64,000 nucleotides of DNA, from assembly GCA_036873755.1 (NCBI GenBank), contig JAVTVY010025208.1:1-64000 (forward strand), given 5' to 3'. The notes under the pieces are model-generated. The model worked only from the letters and a program-made list of their open reading frames with translations. It was not told the DNA's origin and did not search any database. Position numbers and translations under genes: made by a program. How positions within the stretch are numbered: position 1 is the stretch's first letter; each line of letters begins with the position of its first letter. The DNA is from Hanleya hanleyi. Taxonomy: Eukaryota; Mollusca; Polyplacophora; Lepidopleurida; Hanleyidae. Of this stretch, positions 1-11,194 are shown piece after piece.

Positions 1-589
1 TATTGAATTATTGTATTCAGTTGGTTATTGAATAGTTCAGTTCTTCTGATTTCAGTTCTTCAGTCGTGTTAATTTGTGGCTCAATAGGTGACGTAACATC
101 AAAATTGTCAACTTTATATTCTCGTTAACTATTAAAATTATGGATAACTGATACCATATGAAAAGTAACAATTAACTTATCTACAGATAAACTGAATGAT
201 CGTCATAATAGACGTCAGTTCATGAGTTCGCAAGATACGTGTCCAGATTACATGTCCATGACTTGTGGTGCTTTTACGATTCGGCCACTGCAGGTTGTAA
301 GCTGAACTATTGGATTGACCAGATGCCAAACTACCCTTCTCGACAGATGAAGGAGGGCGAATGGCCATACTGCCCTTCACAGATGGTAAAGGAGGGCCTT
401 CAGCCTCACTACCCCCAGAATTGAGAGGGCTGTTTCTGGTATGATGCCATGAGGTTACATCTGATGATGGCTTCCATTTATCCGAACTCCATGAGGAGGG
501 AAAATATTGCGTGTGTTATTCATTTGCGATCATAGAACAGAGATCATAACAATACCAGCCCGATGGTCTAGCAAAGTTTTATGGTAAAT
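1..589. other. No gene or repeat recognised
   Basis: Low-complexity-poor, AT-biased sequence. Only short ORFs without recognisable domains occur on either strand. I see no TIR, tandem repeat or RNA gene here. Confidence 0.5.
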
Positions 590-772
590 TCATGCCCTGG
601 GGCAGGGCTTGTTTTTTCATGGAAATCCGATTCCCGTCAGCACTCCGGCAAAATAATTTACGGGAATCCAACAGATTCCCATAAAATAGAAATGAGCATT
701 GGATTCTCGCGGATTCCCATAGAGCTGGGTTGCGAGAATCTACATGTATTTGAATTCCCGTGAATCTTAGTA
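590..772. repeat. Dispersed ~180-bp repeat, copy 1
   Basis: This stretch matches 19655-19832 in the same orientation, beginning with GGCAGGGCTTGTTTTTTCAT and ending with TTTGAATTCCCGTGAAT. The two copies differ by substitutions and a short indel in the middle. It contains several GATTCCCRT words. It lies directly beside a tRNA-like sequence (798-891), but the second copy has no tRNA neighbour, so the two are probably independent. Family unknown. Confidence 0.75.
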
Positions 773-797
773 TTAAAAAAATGGTAAAATTGGTCGA

Positions 798-891
798 GTC
801 CCGAGCGGGATTCGAACCAGCGACCCACAGAGTAATGCACCTAACAGCTAGCACTATATGTCGGCGATCTAAACCACTCAGCCATCGAGCT
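798..891 (-). tRNA. tRNA-Ser-like sequence (pseudogene or SINE head)
   Basis: Read on the minus strand it has a canonical A box (TGGCTGAGTGG) and B box (GGTTCGAATCC). The acceptor halves pair at five of seven positions (one G-U) and the T-stem has one mismatch. Spacing and extra length suggest a type II (Ser/Leu) tRNA; the loop aligns best with a GCT (Ser) anticodon, but the anticodon stem is poorly paired. This degeneracy favours a tRNA-derived SINE head or pseudogene over a working tRNA gene. The internal Pol III promoter elements look intact. Confidence 0.55.
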
Positions 892-1185
892 TCCCACAAA
901 TTAGAAGGTAGCAGACCGGCAGTATTGAAAGCGAACACAGATTACCCCTCCGATGATCGTAATGACATAGCTTCCATATAGCTGAATACATACGAAGCTT
1001 TATTTTCTGTGGCTTAAAAAGTGATCGTAAAACAGTATTTTTTTGAGTCGACCAATTTTCAGCACTAGAATCTGTGCTAGACTAAGACAGTGTAATCCCA
1101 GAACTAACGAAAATAATGTTATATGATCACTTTCTAAATGACAAAGGAATATATCTTCCTATACAGTTCCTGTCAAATGTAGAAG
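892..1185. other. No feature recognised
   Basis: AT-rich sequence between the tRNA-like locus and the 1.1-kb dispersed repeat. No domain-bearing ORF and no repeat recognised. Confidence 0.5.
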
Positions 1186-2307
1186 ATGACACTGATTTTA
1201 ATACTGGAAATGACGCGAGTTGGCTGCCATTTCACTGTGAACATTAGTTCGCAGATAGGGAGGGGTGGTCGAAGGAAACCAATGACTGCGCCCCGTGTCA
1301 CATGACATAAACACATCTGTCGAAATGGGATTGTCGTCCGACTTGCGTGGAATGAACATGATAGTCATCAATCATGCTACCTATATTGGTCGGTGATAAA
1401 ATGGACTTCCCGTGTGATGAAAACTAGAAGTATATACCCTGGAAAGCAATTAAAAAAAAAAAAATACTTCCAACTACACCAAGAAGTAGAAATTTTGACA
1501 GACAAATTAAACTTCCCCCACACATAAGCAATCCACATAGAAAGTCACCACTTGCTCTGAACGCGCGCAAGTGAGAGGTGCACGAGATTTGATCTGTACG
1601 AGAACCGATCCAGAACCCGTAATTCACGAAAATTGTATAAAAATGATGCCTGTAATTTCTCATTTTTCCGGGGCTCTTACTGCAGGGACAACACACTCAT
1701 ACTTCACTCCTTGGCAAACTGAAAAAAAAATAAGAGGGGTTCTTTGTCACGCCCCCCCCCCCCCCAGGCACCAACAGGCAACACAGATCGGAACTGAGGA
1801 TAATCCGAAAGGCCTAGGCCTAAATGTTCACATTTCAGCTTTCTCGGTTCAGTTGCACTCGGTGACTCGCTCGATGATGGTGCGAACAAGGATTGCCAAC
1901 ACCCGAATCAGAGTGCCGGAAAGGAGAAGAGCATCAAGATCAACAATAACAACAAGTTAATAATGTATTCAATCAGTTACAAAGAAAATTAACAAAATAA
2001 CAACAACCAAACTTACCGAAACGGCACGTTGAATTTTCCCACACACAGCCGGCAGGCTCATGCTATCCAGCAATGGCAGAAGTATCACGTGAAGCAAGAG
2101 CCAATCAGATTACTCACTGTCTCCGCGCGCCAGCGTGCATGGCGCGAAAATAACACAACATTGTTTAGATGTTGTTAAAATCCGAAGAGTTTTTAAGATT
2201 ATGACACTTTAAATGTTATAACACTAGTATTCAACATTTTAAAGTGTTGTATTGAGTATAACACTTAGAAAATGTTACCATTACAACACTTGTGTTTTAA
2301 GAGTGTA
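1186..2307. repeat. 1.1-kb dispersed repeat, copy 1, ending in AACACTTT-type palindromes
   Basis: Matches 20571-21786 in direct orientation from GAAGATGACACTGA to the shared end TGTGTTTTAAGAGTG. The last ~100 bp carry AACACTTT/AAAGTGTT palindromic words. The terminus, read inward, is CACTCTTAAAAC, the same as the start of the palindrome cluster at 8268. Termini beginning CACT with repeated subterminal motifs resemble EnSpm/CACTA elements; that is inference, because no transposase is present. Copy 1 lacks about 97 bp found in copy 2 (near 21155-21254). A C-homopolymer of about 15-17 bp lies near 1750. Confidence 0.75.
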
Positions 2308-2479
2308 GATATTTCCAGCATACGCCCTACTTCGGCTTGTAGGAGACTATAGATCGTGAATCATATATATTATTCGGTTGTCTTACGCATTTACACAGTA
2401 TAGTATAGTAATATAGATTTTTCCATCGACAATTCCGCAATCAACATTACATGTAGTTCCCAGTTCGCGGATAGAGCGG

Positions 2480-2765
2480 CGTACGACGGCAACACGGCCT
2501 ATGTGTCAGATATCACTCCGCCTCACGATTCTTTCGCACCATGAAAAAAACGATTCTCTCGCGACTGAAGATTCGCGATCAAGAACGGATCGCGCATCGG
2601 TAAACGATTCAAAAACGATATCGCGAGAGAATGGTTTTTTTTCAGAAAAGGTTCAATCGTTTTTTCTCATTTTTTTTCTCGATATCCTCGCGACTGATTC
2701 GCGAATGATCGTTTTTCAATCGAGAAAATTGAAGAAAAATCGCGACTGAAGAAAAAACGAATAAT
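2480..2765. repeat. CpG-rich TCGCGA motif cluster
   Basis: An otherwise AT-rich interval in which TCGCGA recurs at least six times, including three TCGCGACTGA words (about 2558, 2689, 2740). They are separated by A/T homopolymers and CGATT/AATCG words in both orientations. It has no periodic monomer. The motif resembles the TCTCGCGAGA element of some animal CpG promoters. Function unknown. Confidence 0.5.
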
Positions 2766-5700
2766 GGAAACGATCCCTAAGCCGATTGATATTGCACCTG
2801 AATAAACGGTCTGGCTGCTCAGATATGTGATGTCTGGGGTTTGAATCAAGGGATTTACGAGCTCGGGACTTGGTCAAAATGTCTCCCGGGCAACCTAACA
2901 ACGCAACATATCCTGGAGAAAAAGAGGATTCGAGTGCAGGCGACCTGTATATAATTCCAATTTAACAAAACATCGTCGCCGTCGATGTTTCTTTTCGAGC
3001 CTATATTAACATTGGCTGGCAGCTGGTCGTTGGTTTTAGCATGTCGGGGTTTTTTCCAAGTGAGATATGAAGGTTTAAACTCTGTGTTTATGGTGATAGA
3101 TCGTGTATTTTCGACAAGGGCTGTTCAAATGATACATTTGAAGCAAATGAGAGTTGTTTTAGAATATCGAGAAGATTCCCATCGATAGTTTTCTTTATAG
3201 TTCATTTGCGATGGTACACTATTCAAACTGGAATAGATGTAGATTGTCGACCAAATCCAGAAAACAGGTAATCCAGAAATACTCGAGAATCAATCTGATT
3301 CGCCATAACTACGTTGTTTCAAACATGTTACCAATGCACCAATCATTGTGACCGAGACTGTATGATGCTCCACTTGGCCTGTTTGTTTTCTTCTAGTTCA
3401 ATGAAGCTGGATTTATACCATTCGATGCTTTAACTGGTGATATAAGAGTATTATAGTGAGACAATATTTGCAGACACTGATCAAATCTGTTGACCACTGT
3501 TGTCTCTCATATTATTAATTTTGACCTGTTCTCGCATACACTGTCAGAATTTGGATCTGATAACCCCATCTTGATAATTTCTTGCAATTATAAAATTATA
3601 AGCTGAAAAAGGCTTAGTAATGATGAGGGTAGTCCAATCATTATAATGCTTGCAATCTTTTCATTGTTGTTCTCTACTGCTGCATCAACGTTTCAACGCA
3701 AAAGTTCAGACTGGAATTGGGCACTTTCTAAGATAAAATACTGACATTGGTTTACAAGAATATTGAAGTTCTTCTGGCAACAACTATCCAACTTGCCACT
3801 TCCTGTTTGTCGCTTTTGGCCAAGTTAACCAATCAGCTGACAGAACTAGAACTTCCAATTTATCTTGCGGTCCTATCGTGCAAACCACCCTTTCCATTTT
3901 GCTATTTTTCTCACAGTCTAACTACATAGCTCTCGTCTGATCACAATCTGAACTTCTAAAAGTATCGTGCCACGGCGGATAGCTGAATGCACGAATATAT
4001 TCGATCTGCGAAGTTAATTCGGAAACACCCGGTACCGTGCCAGACTAAAACGGGGAAGTTGCGCATCAAACAATATTATTCCTAAGTTAACACGCTCGGT
4101 CACCCGAGAATCGACATAGACTGTGTCCGCAACAAAATATTCAGTTTAGGCATGGTTTCGATGGAAAGTAGCGTCTTCGGTAAATACCCAGAACGATACT
4201 TTCCTATTCGTTCTATTCTAATGTCCTGCCAATGACAAAGAACCGGAAACATATAGGGTCAGAGTGCTCTTTGAAAGCTACTTTACAACCGGTTGTCACT
4301 TTACTTCCTTTGATGCGAGGTCTCATCAAAATGTTCTTCGAAGAGAAGGACAAATATTATCTTTAACAGGATCGACAAAGCCTTCGAAGGGATTACACTA
4401 TCTGTTAACGAAAAGCTGCGTCAATATGTCCGGAGGATTGCCACGGCCGGAGGAAGTAAGACGATTGAGTAGGCATTAGAGAGAGATTGGACCAATAACC
4501 CTGTAATGAAAGTACTATGTGGGCTAAGCAAATTATACCACATCTCTGCTATCTGCGATATCCTGTCAATGATATTTCAGAGTGGGAGTGTCTTTTGTGG
4601 GATAGATTATGATTGTATCGTAACTCTAGACTATTGATCAGGCTTCCGAAACATAAAACCATACAAATACATGGTTTAATCTCTAATATTCTTCCAGATG
4701 TCTAGAAAACAATCCCCTAGCAAAAACATTTATAATCAACTGCGAATGTTTACGAAAAAGTGATAAAAACATAATTCTTTGTGCGGAAAATTAAGCTTCT
4801 AAAATTAGCTGTCAGACAATGTGACAATCAAAATATTACAATAATTATAAATTCCCAGAATGAACAGGTCCCAAAAATATAAACTATGGTAAGTTTATTT
4901 ATTGCAATTTAAGGAAGTTCGCGGATGATTTTTGGCTTTGGCAGCCATTCTCCACGTTTTGCTTGTTTGTCCTAGTAGGTTAGGTTCGGAGATAGGGATT
5001 TCCTTTAAAAGATAACTTTTGATAGACATTGTGATTATCTTCAAACAGTTAAAAATATAAGAAAAAGTTAAATGATATTTATATATGATTTTTTTTCATG
5101 AATATGCTTATCAAATGGAGCATGGGTCAGTCCACTTAACATTATCTGTTGCTAAAAAATATACAGGGACCAATATATATATATATATTATGTTTTTCCT
5201 CATAATACACATTTATGAATGCAACAACACACCTTATTCAAAAAAGTTAATTACTTGGATCAACCACCAGTGGACATCCTTAAACGGTAATAGCAAGACA
5301 GAAATTTGATATGAAATTAGTCTGGCTATCATTCCATCAACATGTAAATTGTCATTGATATTCTTCATTTGCAACGTGCATGGCCCCGGGGCTATGAGGC
5401 CGTATGAAGGCCACATAAAGCATGATAATTATGGTGTTCGTAAGGGCAGCCCCACTCGAAGTGCACCTCTTCCCACTTCCCTTATATGTGTTGCAACATG
5501 CATGTTATACTCTGGCTGATGGATGATTTCATCATAATAAAACCTGTCGCAAGAAATTACGTTGTGTTTGTTCTAATTCTTCTTACTGATATTCATAATT
5601 CACAGAATTATCTATATTCATATATAAAGATCATCATAGATTCTATACGGACAACCACTGATGCTATATGCCTGAGGTGCATGCAGATTATATTGTGACT

Positions 5701-6360
5701 GAATTGGAACTTTAGAGGGATGTGGAGATACCGGTAAGTGTTGCGGAGAGTGTTACTGGGATATTCTTTTTATTTAATTTCTTTAGGATTATGTTGATCA
5801 TGAGAAATTATGCCAGGATGTTTGAAATCTGTTAACACATTCTCTCTTACAAGAAACTGTTGCATGAATGCAGGGATTTATATTGTTGAATTATGCAAAA
5901 TTACGCTCGAGGGAATTAGTTATCTTTAGACCACTGACTCCTGGATATCGGTTGGGACGCTTATATTTGAAGAAAACACTGTTACAGGAGACTATGCCGT
6001 GTTTGTTTGATTTATTTGCACTGGTGCTATTCAATGGCGATGTACACGGCATATCTATTTCCAAACCCATATGTACGGCTAATTAATAATGCACATCAAT
6101 GCAAAAGCCAAGCCACTATATTACAAATATTGTCCGGATATCTTGACAAATAATCAGCTTGAGTTTTCAACTTATACAACGTGGTAAAATTTCCTCATCA
6201 GATTTATGGGCCAATTTCAACACCTATCATGGACTAGAATCATCCATTGAAAATATATGGAGATTAAATGGGGCTATAAATAAGATTAAATACTTTAAAT
6301 AATTTCTATATGGAGAATATCACTTTACTAATTGAATATTATAATAGGCGGGCTCTTCAT
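2766..6360. other. 3.6 kb without recognised genes
   Basis: Short ORFs only (longest about 70 residues), none with a recognisable domain or convincing splice context. Short AT microsatellite tracts occur, for example (TA)n near 5176-5190. I see no long tandem repeat or TIR pair in it. Confidence 0.45.
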
Positions 6361-6363
6361 CGT

Positions 6364-6440
6364 GAGGGGCCCTCGGTGGCCGAGTGCCTCACACCGCTGG
6401 ACCGGCACGGGTTCGAGCCCAGCTAGTTCATGCGAAATTT
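6364..6440 (+). repeat. Truncated tRNA-derived SINE head
   Basis: Contains GGTGGCCGAGTG (A box) and GGGTTCGAGCCC (B box), separated by a shorter gap than in a tRNA. The start GGGGCCCTCGGTGGC matches the head of the SINE at 10204-10421 (opposite strand), so both belong to one Ser/Leu-tRNA-like SINE family. The anticodon region is largely deleted and no clear tail is recognised. Confidence 0.55.
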
Positions 6441-7225
6441 GTCACGTAATTTCCTACAAAATCGTTAAACATTTGACAATTCACAGACAACGATATCATT
6501 AACACTTTGGGTTTCTTTAGCATGCTTAGTCTGTGTGTACGAATGCAGACAATTGACTCTTTAATATAAAAGATGTAGTTCGACAAACAGGACATTGAAT
6601 ATTTCGGTCAAATGACTGTCTTTAGCTGGAAACAAAACAAAAAGGAATGAATAGGGCACTTTACTAACCCGTAATAGATTCCTGCTTCGCACCTGAGGGA
6701 CGTCTTACAAAAAAAAAATCATTGACTACCGGTATCTTAATTTACAGGCTAATAGACATCTACGCGAAACGATTAATATTCACTGCGTGAAAACGCAAGT
6801 TTTCATTTCCGGTAAACTTGTGGAAACACGCTTGGAACCGAAGCGACACAATTTCCAATAGGTTTCCGGTGAGATTCAGAAATTGGAAACTTGAGTTTTT
6901 CATACAGTGATTATAAAGGAATCTAAATCTCTGAATTGTCGATAGGATATGACGTATTAATCATATTAGTAAATTTACCAGACGGTTTCATTCGAGGTAT
7001 ATAGCTTGAGTGATGGAAGCCACTCTTTCAAAGCATTAATGATATCAAACAACGGATCAGGAGATATGCATAATGTGAGGACATTACTTGACGTGCCCCT
7101 TTACAAAACGAAACAGCATTGCTTCACCGAGATAATAGGGCAATCGAAACGAGGAATTGTTGTAAGCACTGTAAGCACTGTACAAATGTATAGAAATGCG
7201 ACTATAGAAATATGAACACTAATAC
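6441..7225. other. No feature recognised
   Basis: AT-biased sequence without a domain-bearing ORF. A GTAAGCACT word is repeated in tandem near 7163-7180. Confidence 0.4.
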
Positions 7226-7832
7226 TCCTACGAAGTAGGCTACCATTTGCAAATTCTCCGATAATGAGTGAGTGAGTCAGTCCATCCGAATCATTTCGTT
7301 GGCAAATTAAGGAGAACCGTTGACATTAGAACCTTGATTTTTGGCATGAACGTGCATTAGTGCATTGTTGCCAGCAAGTTCTGAACTGACCGAATTCTGA
7401 TGAAAATTTGATTTATAATTATTTTCTAATTATTTATTGATGGCTCAGCGAGTGCACCGTCATGCCCATCGGGAACCCTTGGATGTATGTTTCACTGTGA
7501 CTTTTGAGGGTTCCCTGATACGGCATATCACGTTGGACACACCGGTTCTCGTGAAATCATCGAAGTTAAGCGACTTTGAGCCCGGTCAAGACTTGGATAG
7601 GTAACCTAGTGCTGTACTGCTGGGCTGATAATTATAAGTGTCCAGGGTAATAGGAACCGAGGGCGATAATAGTTGCTACGCTGATGACTCACCAGCGGTG
7701 ACATCTGGAAAAGTTAATAGTACCCACTGTCAATTAGAGACTGCGATATGAATTCTCTCACGGTAGCACATAGGGCCCCCGAGTCATCTCTCGAGTACAC
7801 ACTTAAATCATTTCAAACCCTACTTCGTAGGT
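7226..7832 (+). repeat. 5S rRNA-derived SINE, copy 1, within a CCTACGAAGTAGG-bounded segment
   Basis: About 7517-7625 aligns along most of 5S rRNA, with recognisable internal-control-region words such as GAAGTTAAGC and ACTTGGATAGGTAACC, but with many substitutions. It is followed by a non-5S body (GTGTCCAGGGTAATAGGAAC) that also follows the 5S part at 31105-31345. A shared tail behind a 5S head defines a 5S-derived SINE (SINE3 class) rather than a stray 5S pseudogene. Related words CCTACGAAGTAGG (7228) and CCTACTTCGTAGG (7820) bracket the segment; whether they bound a larger element is unclear. Confidence 0.7.
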
Positions 7833-8267
7833 CCTGTGACGTTAGTCACACTGCCATGTTACAAATCATTTTCGCATTTGCATTGTGCAGATAATACAAG
7901 TGGTTTCTGCCGTTTCTGTCTATTCTGGGATCCATTCAGTCCGCTGATGCAATAGCTTTATGAGTTAATCATTCGCGTGAGAGATATTGAATGGTGTCCC
8001 CGTAGCGTCCATATTTCCTCGTACACTATTAATTCGGTCGAAGTAGCACAACACATGGATAGACATTATTAATTTCATTCTATCGAGCTCGAATTTCATA
8101 CTATCGCTTATTCAACAAGTTTCCAGCTGGCTGCATTGTTCGCCCTTACAAATATTATAATTTAAAACTAACTAGCGGAAAAAATCGTTACGTCCTTCGT
8201 ATCGTTAAATACAGGAAATGTGAGATTGATTACTTTTTAGGAACTAACTCCGGATATCCACACTCTT
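7833..8267. other. No feature recognised
   Basis: AT-rich spacer between the 5S-derived SINE and the AACACTTT palindrome cluster. No ORF of note and no repeat recognised. Confidence 0.4.
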
Positions 8268-8570
8268 AAAACTAAAGTGTTGTATACAACATTTATAATG
8301 TTGTAAATAACACTTTGATAAGTGTGGAGGAGGGAAAACATTTGTAAATCTTAATTTAACACTTTCGAAAGTGTTGCTGGTTTCAACACTTTGTAAAGTG
8401 TTGGATTTCAACATTTTAAAAGTGTTATGATCTCGTTTCTAACCTTTATAAATGTTGAATTCTAACACTTGTAAGTGTTAGATTTGTGTCCATATTTAAC
8501 ATTTGGTAAATGTTGACTTTCAGCACTTTGCAAGTGTTGGGATTCAACACTTTGTAAGCGTTGGTATTCA
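8268..8570. repeat. AACACTTT/AAAGTGTT palindrome cluster with CACTCTTAAAAC terminus
   Basis: Begins CACTCTTAAAACTAAAGTG and then holds around ten short inverted pairs such as AACACTTTGTAAAGTGTT, AACACTTGTAAGTGTT and AACATTTGGTAAATGTT, spaced roughly 25-45 bp apart. The start equals the end of the 1.1-kb repeat (2307, 21786). The second terminus is absent because the cluster stops abruptly at a different MITE (8573). It looks like one end of a foldback element with palindromic subterminal repeats. Confidence 0.7.
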
Positions 8571-8572
8571 AA

Positions 8573-8800
8573 AAGGAGATGGCATGATAAGGTGGCATTT
8601 TGGCCTATATACATGGTGCAGTTGAACATTCATGTGAGAACTATAATCTTAATACAATCAAGCTAGAACTTTCACATAATATTGTATACATATATTTTCT
8701 CGTCATTAGATTAAAACAATTATTTTAGGACATTTTAATTTCTTGATTTCAACTGCACCATGTATACTTATGCCGCCTTATCGTACCATCTACTTTTAAG
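8573..8800. mobile_element. 228-bp MITE with ~50-bp TIRs
   Basis: The left ~55 bp (AGATGGCATGATAAGGTGGC, then CATGGTGCAGTTGAA) recurs inverted at 8747-8800 (TTCAACTGCACCATG, then CCGCCTTATCGTACCATCT), with few mismatches. The core is AT-rich and non-coding. Exact ends and TSD are ambiguous because the element abuts the palindrome cluster. Superfamily not identified. Confidence 0.8.
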
Positions 8801-9087
8801 GCATTTCACAAAAATTGCCTGTTAAAATTTGCAACAGCAACACAGTAATCCATCATATGGCCACTGTTAATTAATTGTTTGTTTCTCGTAACCTTGCTGG
8901 TAAAAATATACATGCTGAGCGCGATAATTATTAATTATTAACTTGCAAACCAATTGTGTACAAATATGAAGAAACTGAGCAAGTTTTACTCATGAAAATG
9001 TAAATCCCTCATGGATTTTAATTATTTGCCCTCAAAATATAGATGAGGGCTGGTTACGGGAAACGGAACATTAATTATCAGCGGCCT

Positions 9088-9660
9088 ATGCTATCTGAAA
9101 ATATCAGCATATGGGGTCGGGCGAGGCTCAGTTTCGAGATACAGGGTGGAGCTCTGTTCCGGGGGTGGCGGGACAGGTGGATATACCCCCAGGGTGTAGT
9201 GGATGAGTGCAATCAATGCAGTATCAGATATGCTATCTGAAAATATCAGCATATGGGGTCGGGTGAAACTTAGGTTTGGAGATACAGCCAGGGTGAAGCT
9301 CAGTTCCAGGGGCGGGGATATGCCCCAGGGTGTAGTGGACGAGTGGACGAGTGGGGGGTGGGGGGGGGGGATTTGGCTTAATGTCACACTCAAGTTTGTT
9401 TCACTCATATGGTGACAGTCATAGTGGACTAGTGTAGTAGTCAAGGCAGTATCCGATATCATGCTATCTGAAAATATCAGCATATGGAGTCGGGTGGGAC
9501 TTAGTTTCGGAAATAGAGGGAATTAGGCTATGTTCCGAGTGTGGGGAAGAGGGGAGATACCCCCAGGGTGCAGTGAATGGATGGAGTCCATGCAGCATCT
9601 GGTATGGCATCTGAAAATATCAGTATATGGGGTCGGGCGAAGCTTAGTACACATGATACA
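9088..9660. repeat. 142-bp tandem satellite, four monomers, one interrupted
   Basis: The word ATGCTATCTGAAAATATCAG (fourth copy ATGGCATCTG) starts monomers at 9088, 9230, 9461 and 9604. The spacings are 142, 231 and 143 bp. The long second monomer carries about 89 extra bp including a G-run and a SINE tail fragment (about 9366-9425). The last monomer is truncated near 9655. Confidence 0.85.
9366..9425 (-). repeat. SINE tail fragment inside a satellite monomer
   Basis: Matches the tail of the SINE at 10204-10421 (same minus orientation), through words like TTTGGCTTAATGTCACACTCA and the following TTTCACTCATATGGTGACAG. No tRNA-like head is present. It accounts for most of the extra length of the second satellite monomer. 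Confidence 0.65.
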
Positions 9661-10194
9661 TGGTAGAGCTCAAACTTTTACAAAATCTTGAACACAAAAC
9701 TTGTATCCTGAAATGTTGATGACGAACAACCAGCCAGCCAGACATCAAGCTATAGGACGGCTATTGCTTCGCAATCCGTTCAAAAAGTGAATGTACATGT
9801 ATGTTAGACAGTCTCCTTCGTTCTGCACAAATTGAAGTGTTCTTCTTGATGCATTGTATTACTAAATTTTGGAATGAAATCCATACTCTGTAATTGAGGA
9901 TACAATATCAAACAAGCAATAAACAGATGTATGTGAAAAGACAAGCCCAAAAACCAAGAGGCTTTCTGTTGCCAGGTGTTTGAGACAACTGGACTTTGAC
10001 CATGAGCCATAAACTGTCCTCAACTATTTCATGGTTTTCTGAAGACTGTCCATCATATTAACATTTGATGTCAACCCATATTCAAAGTGTTAATGCATGA
10101 ACACAAAATATCTTTTCTTTACTTTGTTTCTTTACTCGAAGTTGCGGTGAAAGGGACATTAAGGCTGGACATATGGAATGCTGCAGTAACCTTT
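9661..10194. other. No feature recognised
   Basis: Spacer between the satellite and the SINE. It contains only short ORFs without domains. Confidence 0.4.
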
Positions 10195-10203
10195 ATGAAT
10201 AGG

Positions 10204-10421
10204 TGGGGGCCCTGGGGGGATGTGGTTTAATGTAACACTCAATGTTATTTCACCAATATAGTGACAACCACTTTGAACTCGGAAGCCGGAGTATCCGGAG
10301 TGAACCATCAGCCGTCGGCGAGTAACAGGCAAACTTTCACACACGCACCAGCGGGGCTCGAACACAGGCCGTTTCAGCAGTGTGGGGCTAGCGATCACCA
10401 ATCAGCCACTGAGGCCCCCCC
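10204..10421 (-). mobile_element. tRNA-derived SINE with 9-bp target duplication
   Basis: On the minus strand the head GGGGCCTCAGTGGCTGATTG carries a degenerate A box, followed by a B box (TGTTCGAGCCC) and a ~140-bp body. It is flanked by the direct repeat ATGAATAGG (10195-10203 and 10422-10430), a target duplication. The 3' end is GGGGGATG-like rather than poly(A). Related pieces: 6364-6440 (head) and 9366-9425 (tail). Confidence 0.8.
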
Positions 10422-10483
10422 ATGAATAGGTTATTGGATTATCATGGATGGTAAAGCTTTCTGATAACTGGACAGTTTGCATG

Positions 10484-10789
10484 TTAGGATAACCTGGAAA
10501 TTACAATATACATTGCTATGAAAAGCACCAGGCTAAAAATTGTTATTCCAATCGAACTGTTAGTGTTACTCGCAGAAGTCTGGAGCCATTTACTTGAGGG
10601 ATTATTATCTGGATTTGCAAATATTACCTTCTGATAGTTCATTGCAAGTCTGCAGTTCCTCACAGAGCCCACCGCTCTCTTCACTCTTGTGACATCTTTG
10701 CGATCTTCAATATGTTTGGTACATATCGGCTTTGTTAAAAGTTTCGATCCCGTGTCCTCTGAATATAGCATCGCAAATTCTTGATCAAT
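10484..10789 (-). CDS. Candidate terminal coding exon of an unrecognised membrane or GPI-anchored protein
   Basis: I do not recognise the family. An open frame of 101 codons plus stop follows a good splice acceptor on the minus strand: a pyrimidine-rich CATATTCATTTTCAG ends at 10790 and the exon opens in phase 0 with the residues IDQEF. The product has a basic stretch (RVKRAVGSVRNCR), an N/S-rich spacer (SNTNSS) and a hydrophobic C-terminus (about 18 residues, GITIFSLVLFIAMYIVI) ending in SRLS. That layout fits a type I membrane tail or a GPI-anchor signal. No upstream exon or polyadenylation signal was found nearby; upstream lies the foldback and palindrome complex. It could equally be a pseudogene exon. 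Confidence 0.35.
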   Translation of the reverse strand: MDQEFAMLYSEDTGSKLLTKPICTKHIEDRKDVTRVKRAVGSVRNCRLAMNYQKVIFANPDNNPSSKWLQTSASNTNSSIGITIFSLVLFIAMYIVISRLS

Positions 10790-11188
10790 CTGAAAATGAA
10801 TATGTATTTGCATAAATATTAATTGACAATTGACTGGATAGGACTGTCGAATGGAAATCAACGAAGCAATACTTAATTCCACTGTGACCGAGTATATCAA
10901 AAAAAATCCAATTGATCGGACGTTGAAAGGTTTGGCAGATCATAACACTCCCTTAGCGCATGCGTACTTCAACTGAAGAAGTCGCAAGAAGAACAAGAAT
11001 GCGATCCTTCCACAGACCTGCATGCCGAATCAAACAGGTTGGGGAAAATACCTTGATCGAGGTATTATACCTTGATAGGGGTCTAACACCTCGATCAAGT
11101 TATAGGCATATACCTCGATGGGTATAGGGCTCGATGGGTATAGGGCTATGTCAGCTTCAGTTTTTATATATTTATGCAAAATGCAAAC

Positions 11189-11194
11189 ATCCCC
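11189..11194. repeat. Left target-site duplication of the palindrome (ATCCCC)
   Basis: ATCCCC lies immediately outside the left terminus and recurs at 18803-18808 immediately outside the right terminus. The uninterrupted arm of the host foldback has the site once (as ATCCAC), so this is a true 6-bp duplication. Confidence 0.85.

Noticed and set aside
579..938. 119-residue minus-strand ORF with a DUF-like look
   Set aside because: It is a read-through of the 180-bp repeat and the tRNA-like sequence, not a protein gene.
1748..1764. C-homopolymer as a functional G-quadruplex element
   Set aside because: Homopolymer runs here and at 9354, 39728 and 47513 are isolated and prone to sequencing error.
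7515..7625. Functional 5S rRNA gene
   Set aside because: Too many substitutions in the internal control region, and the 3' part diverges into a body shared with another SINE copy.
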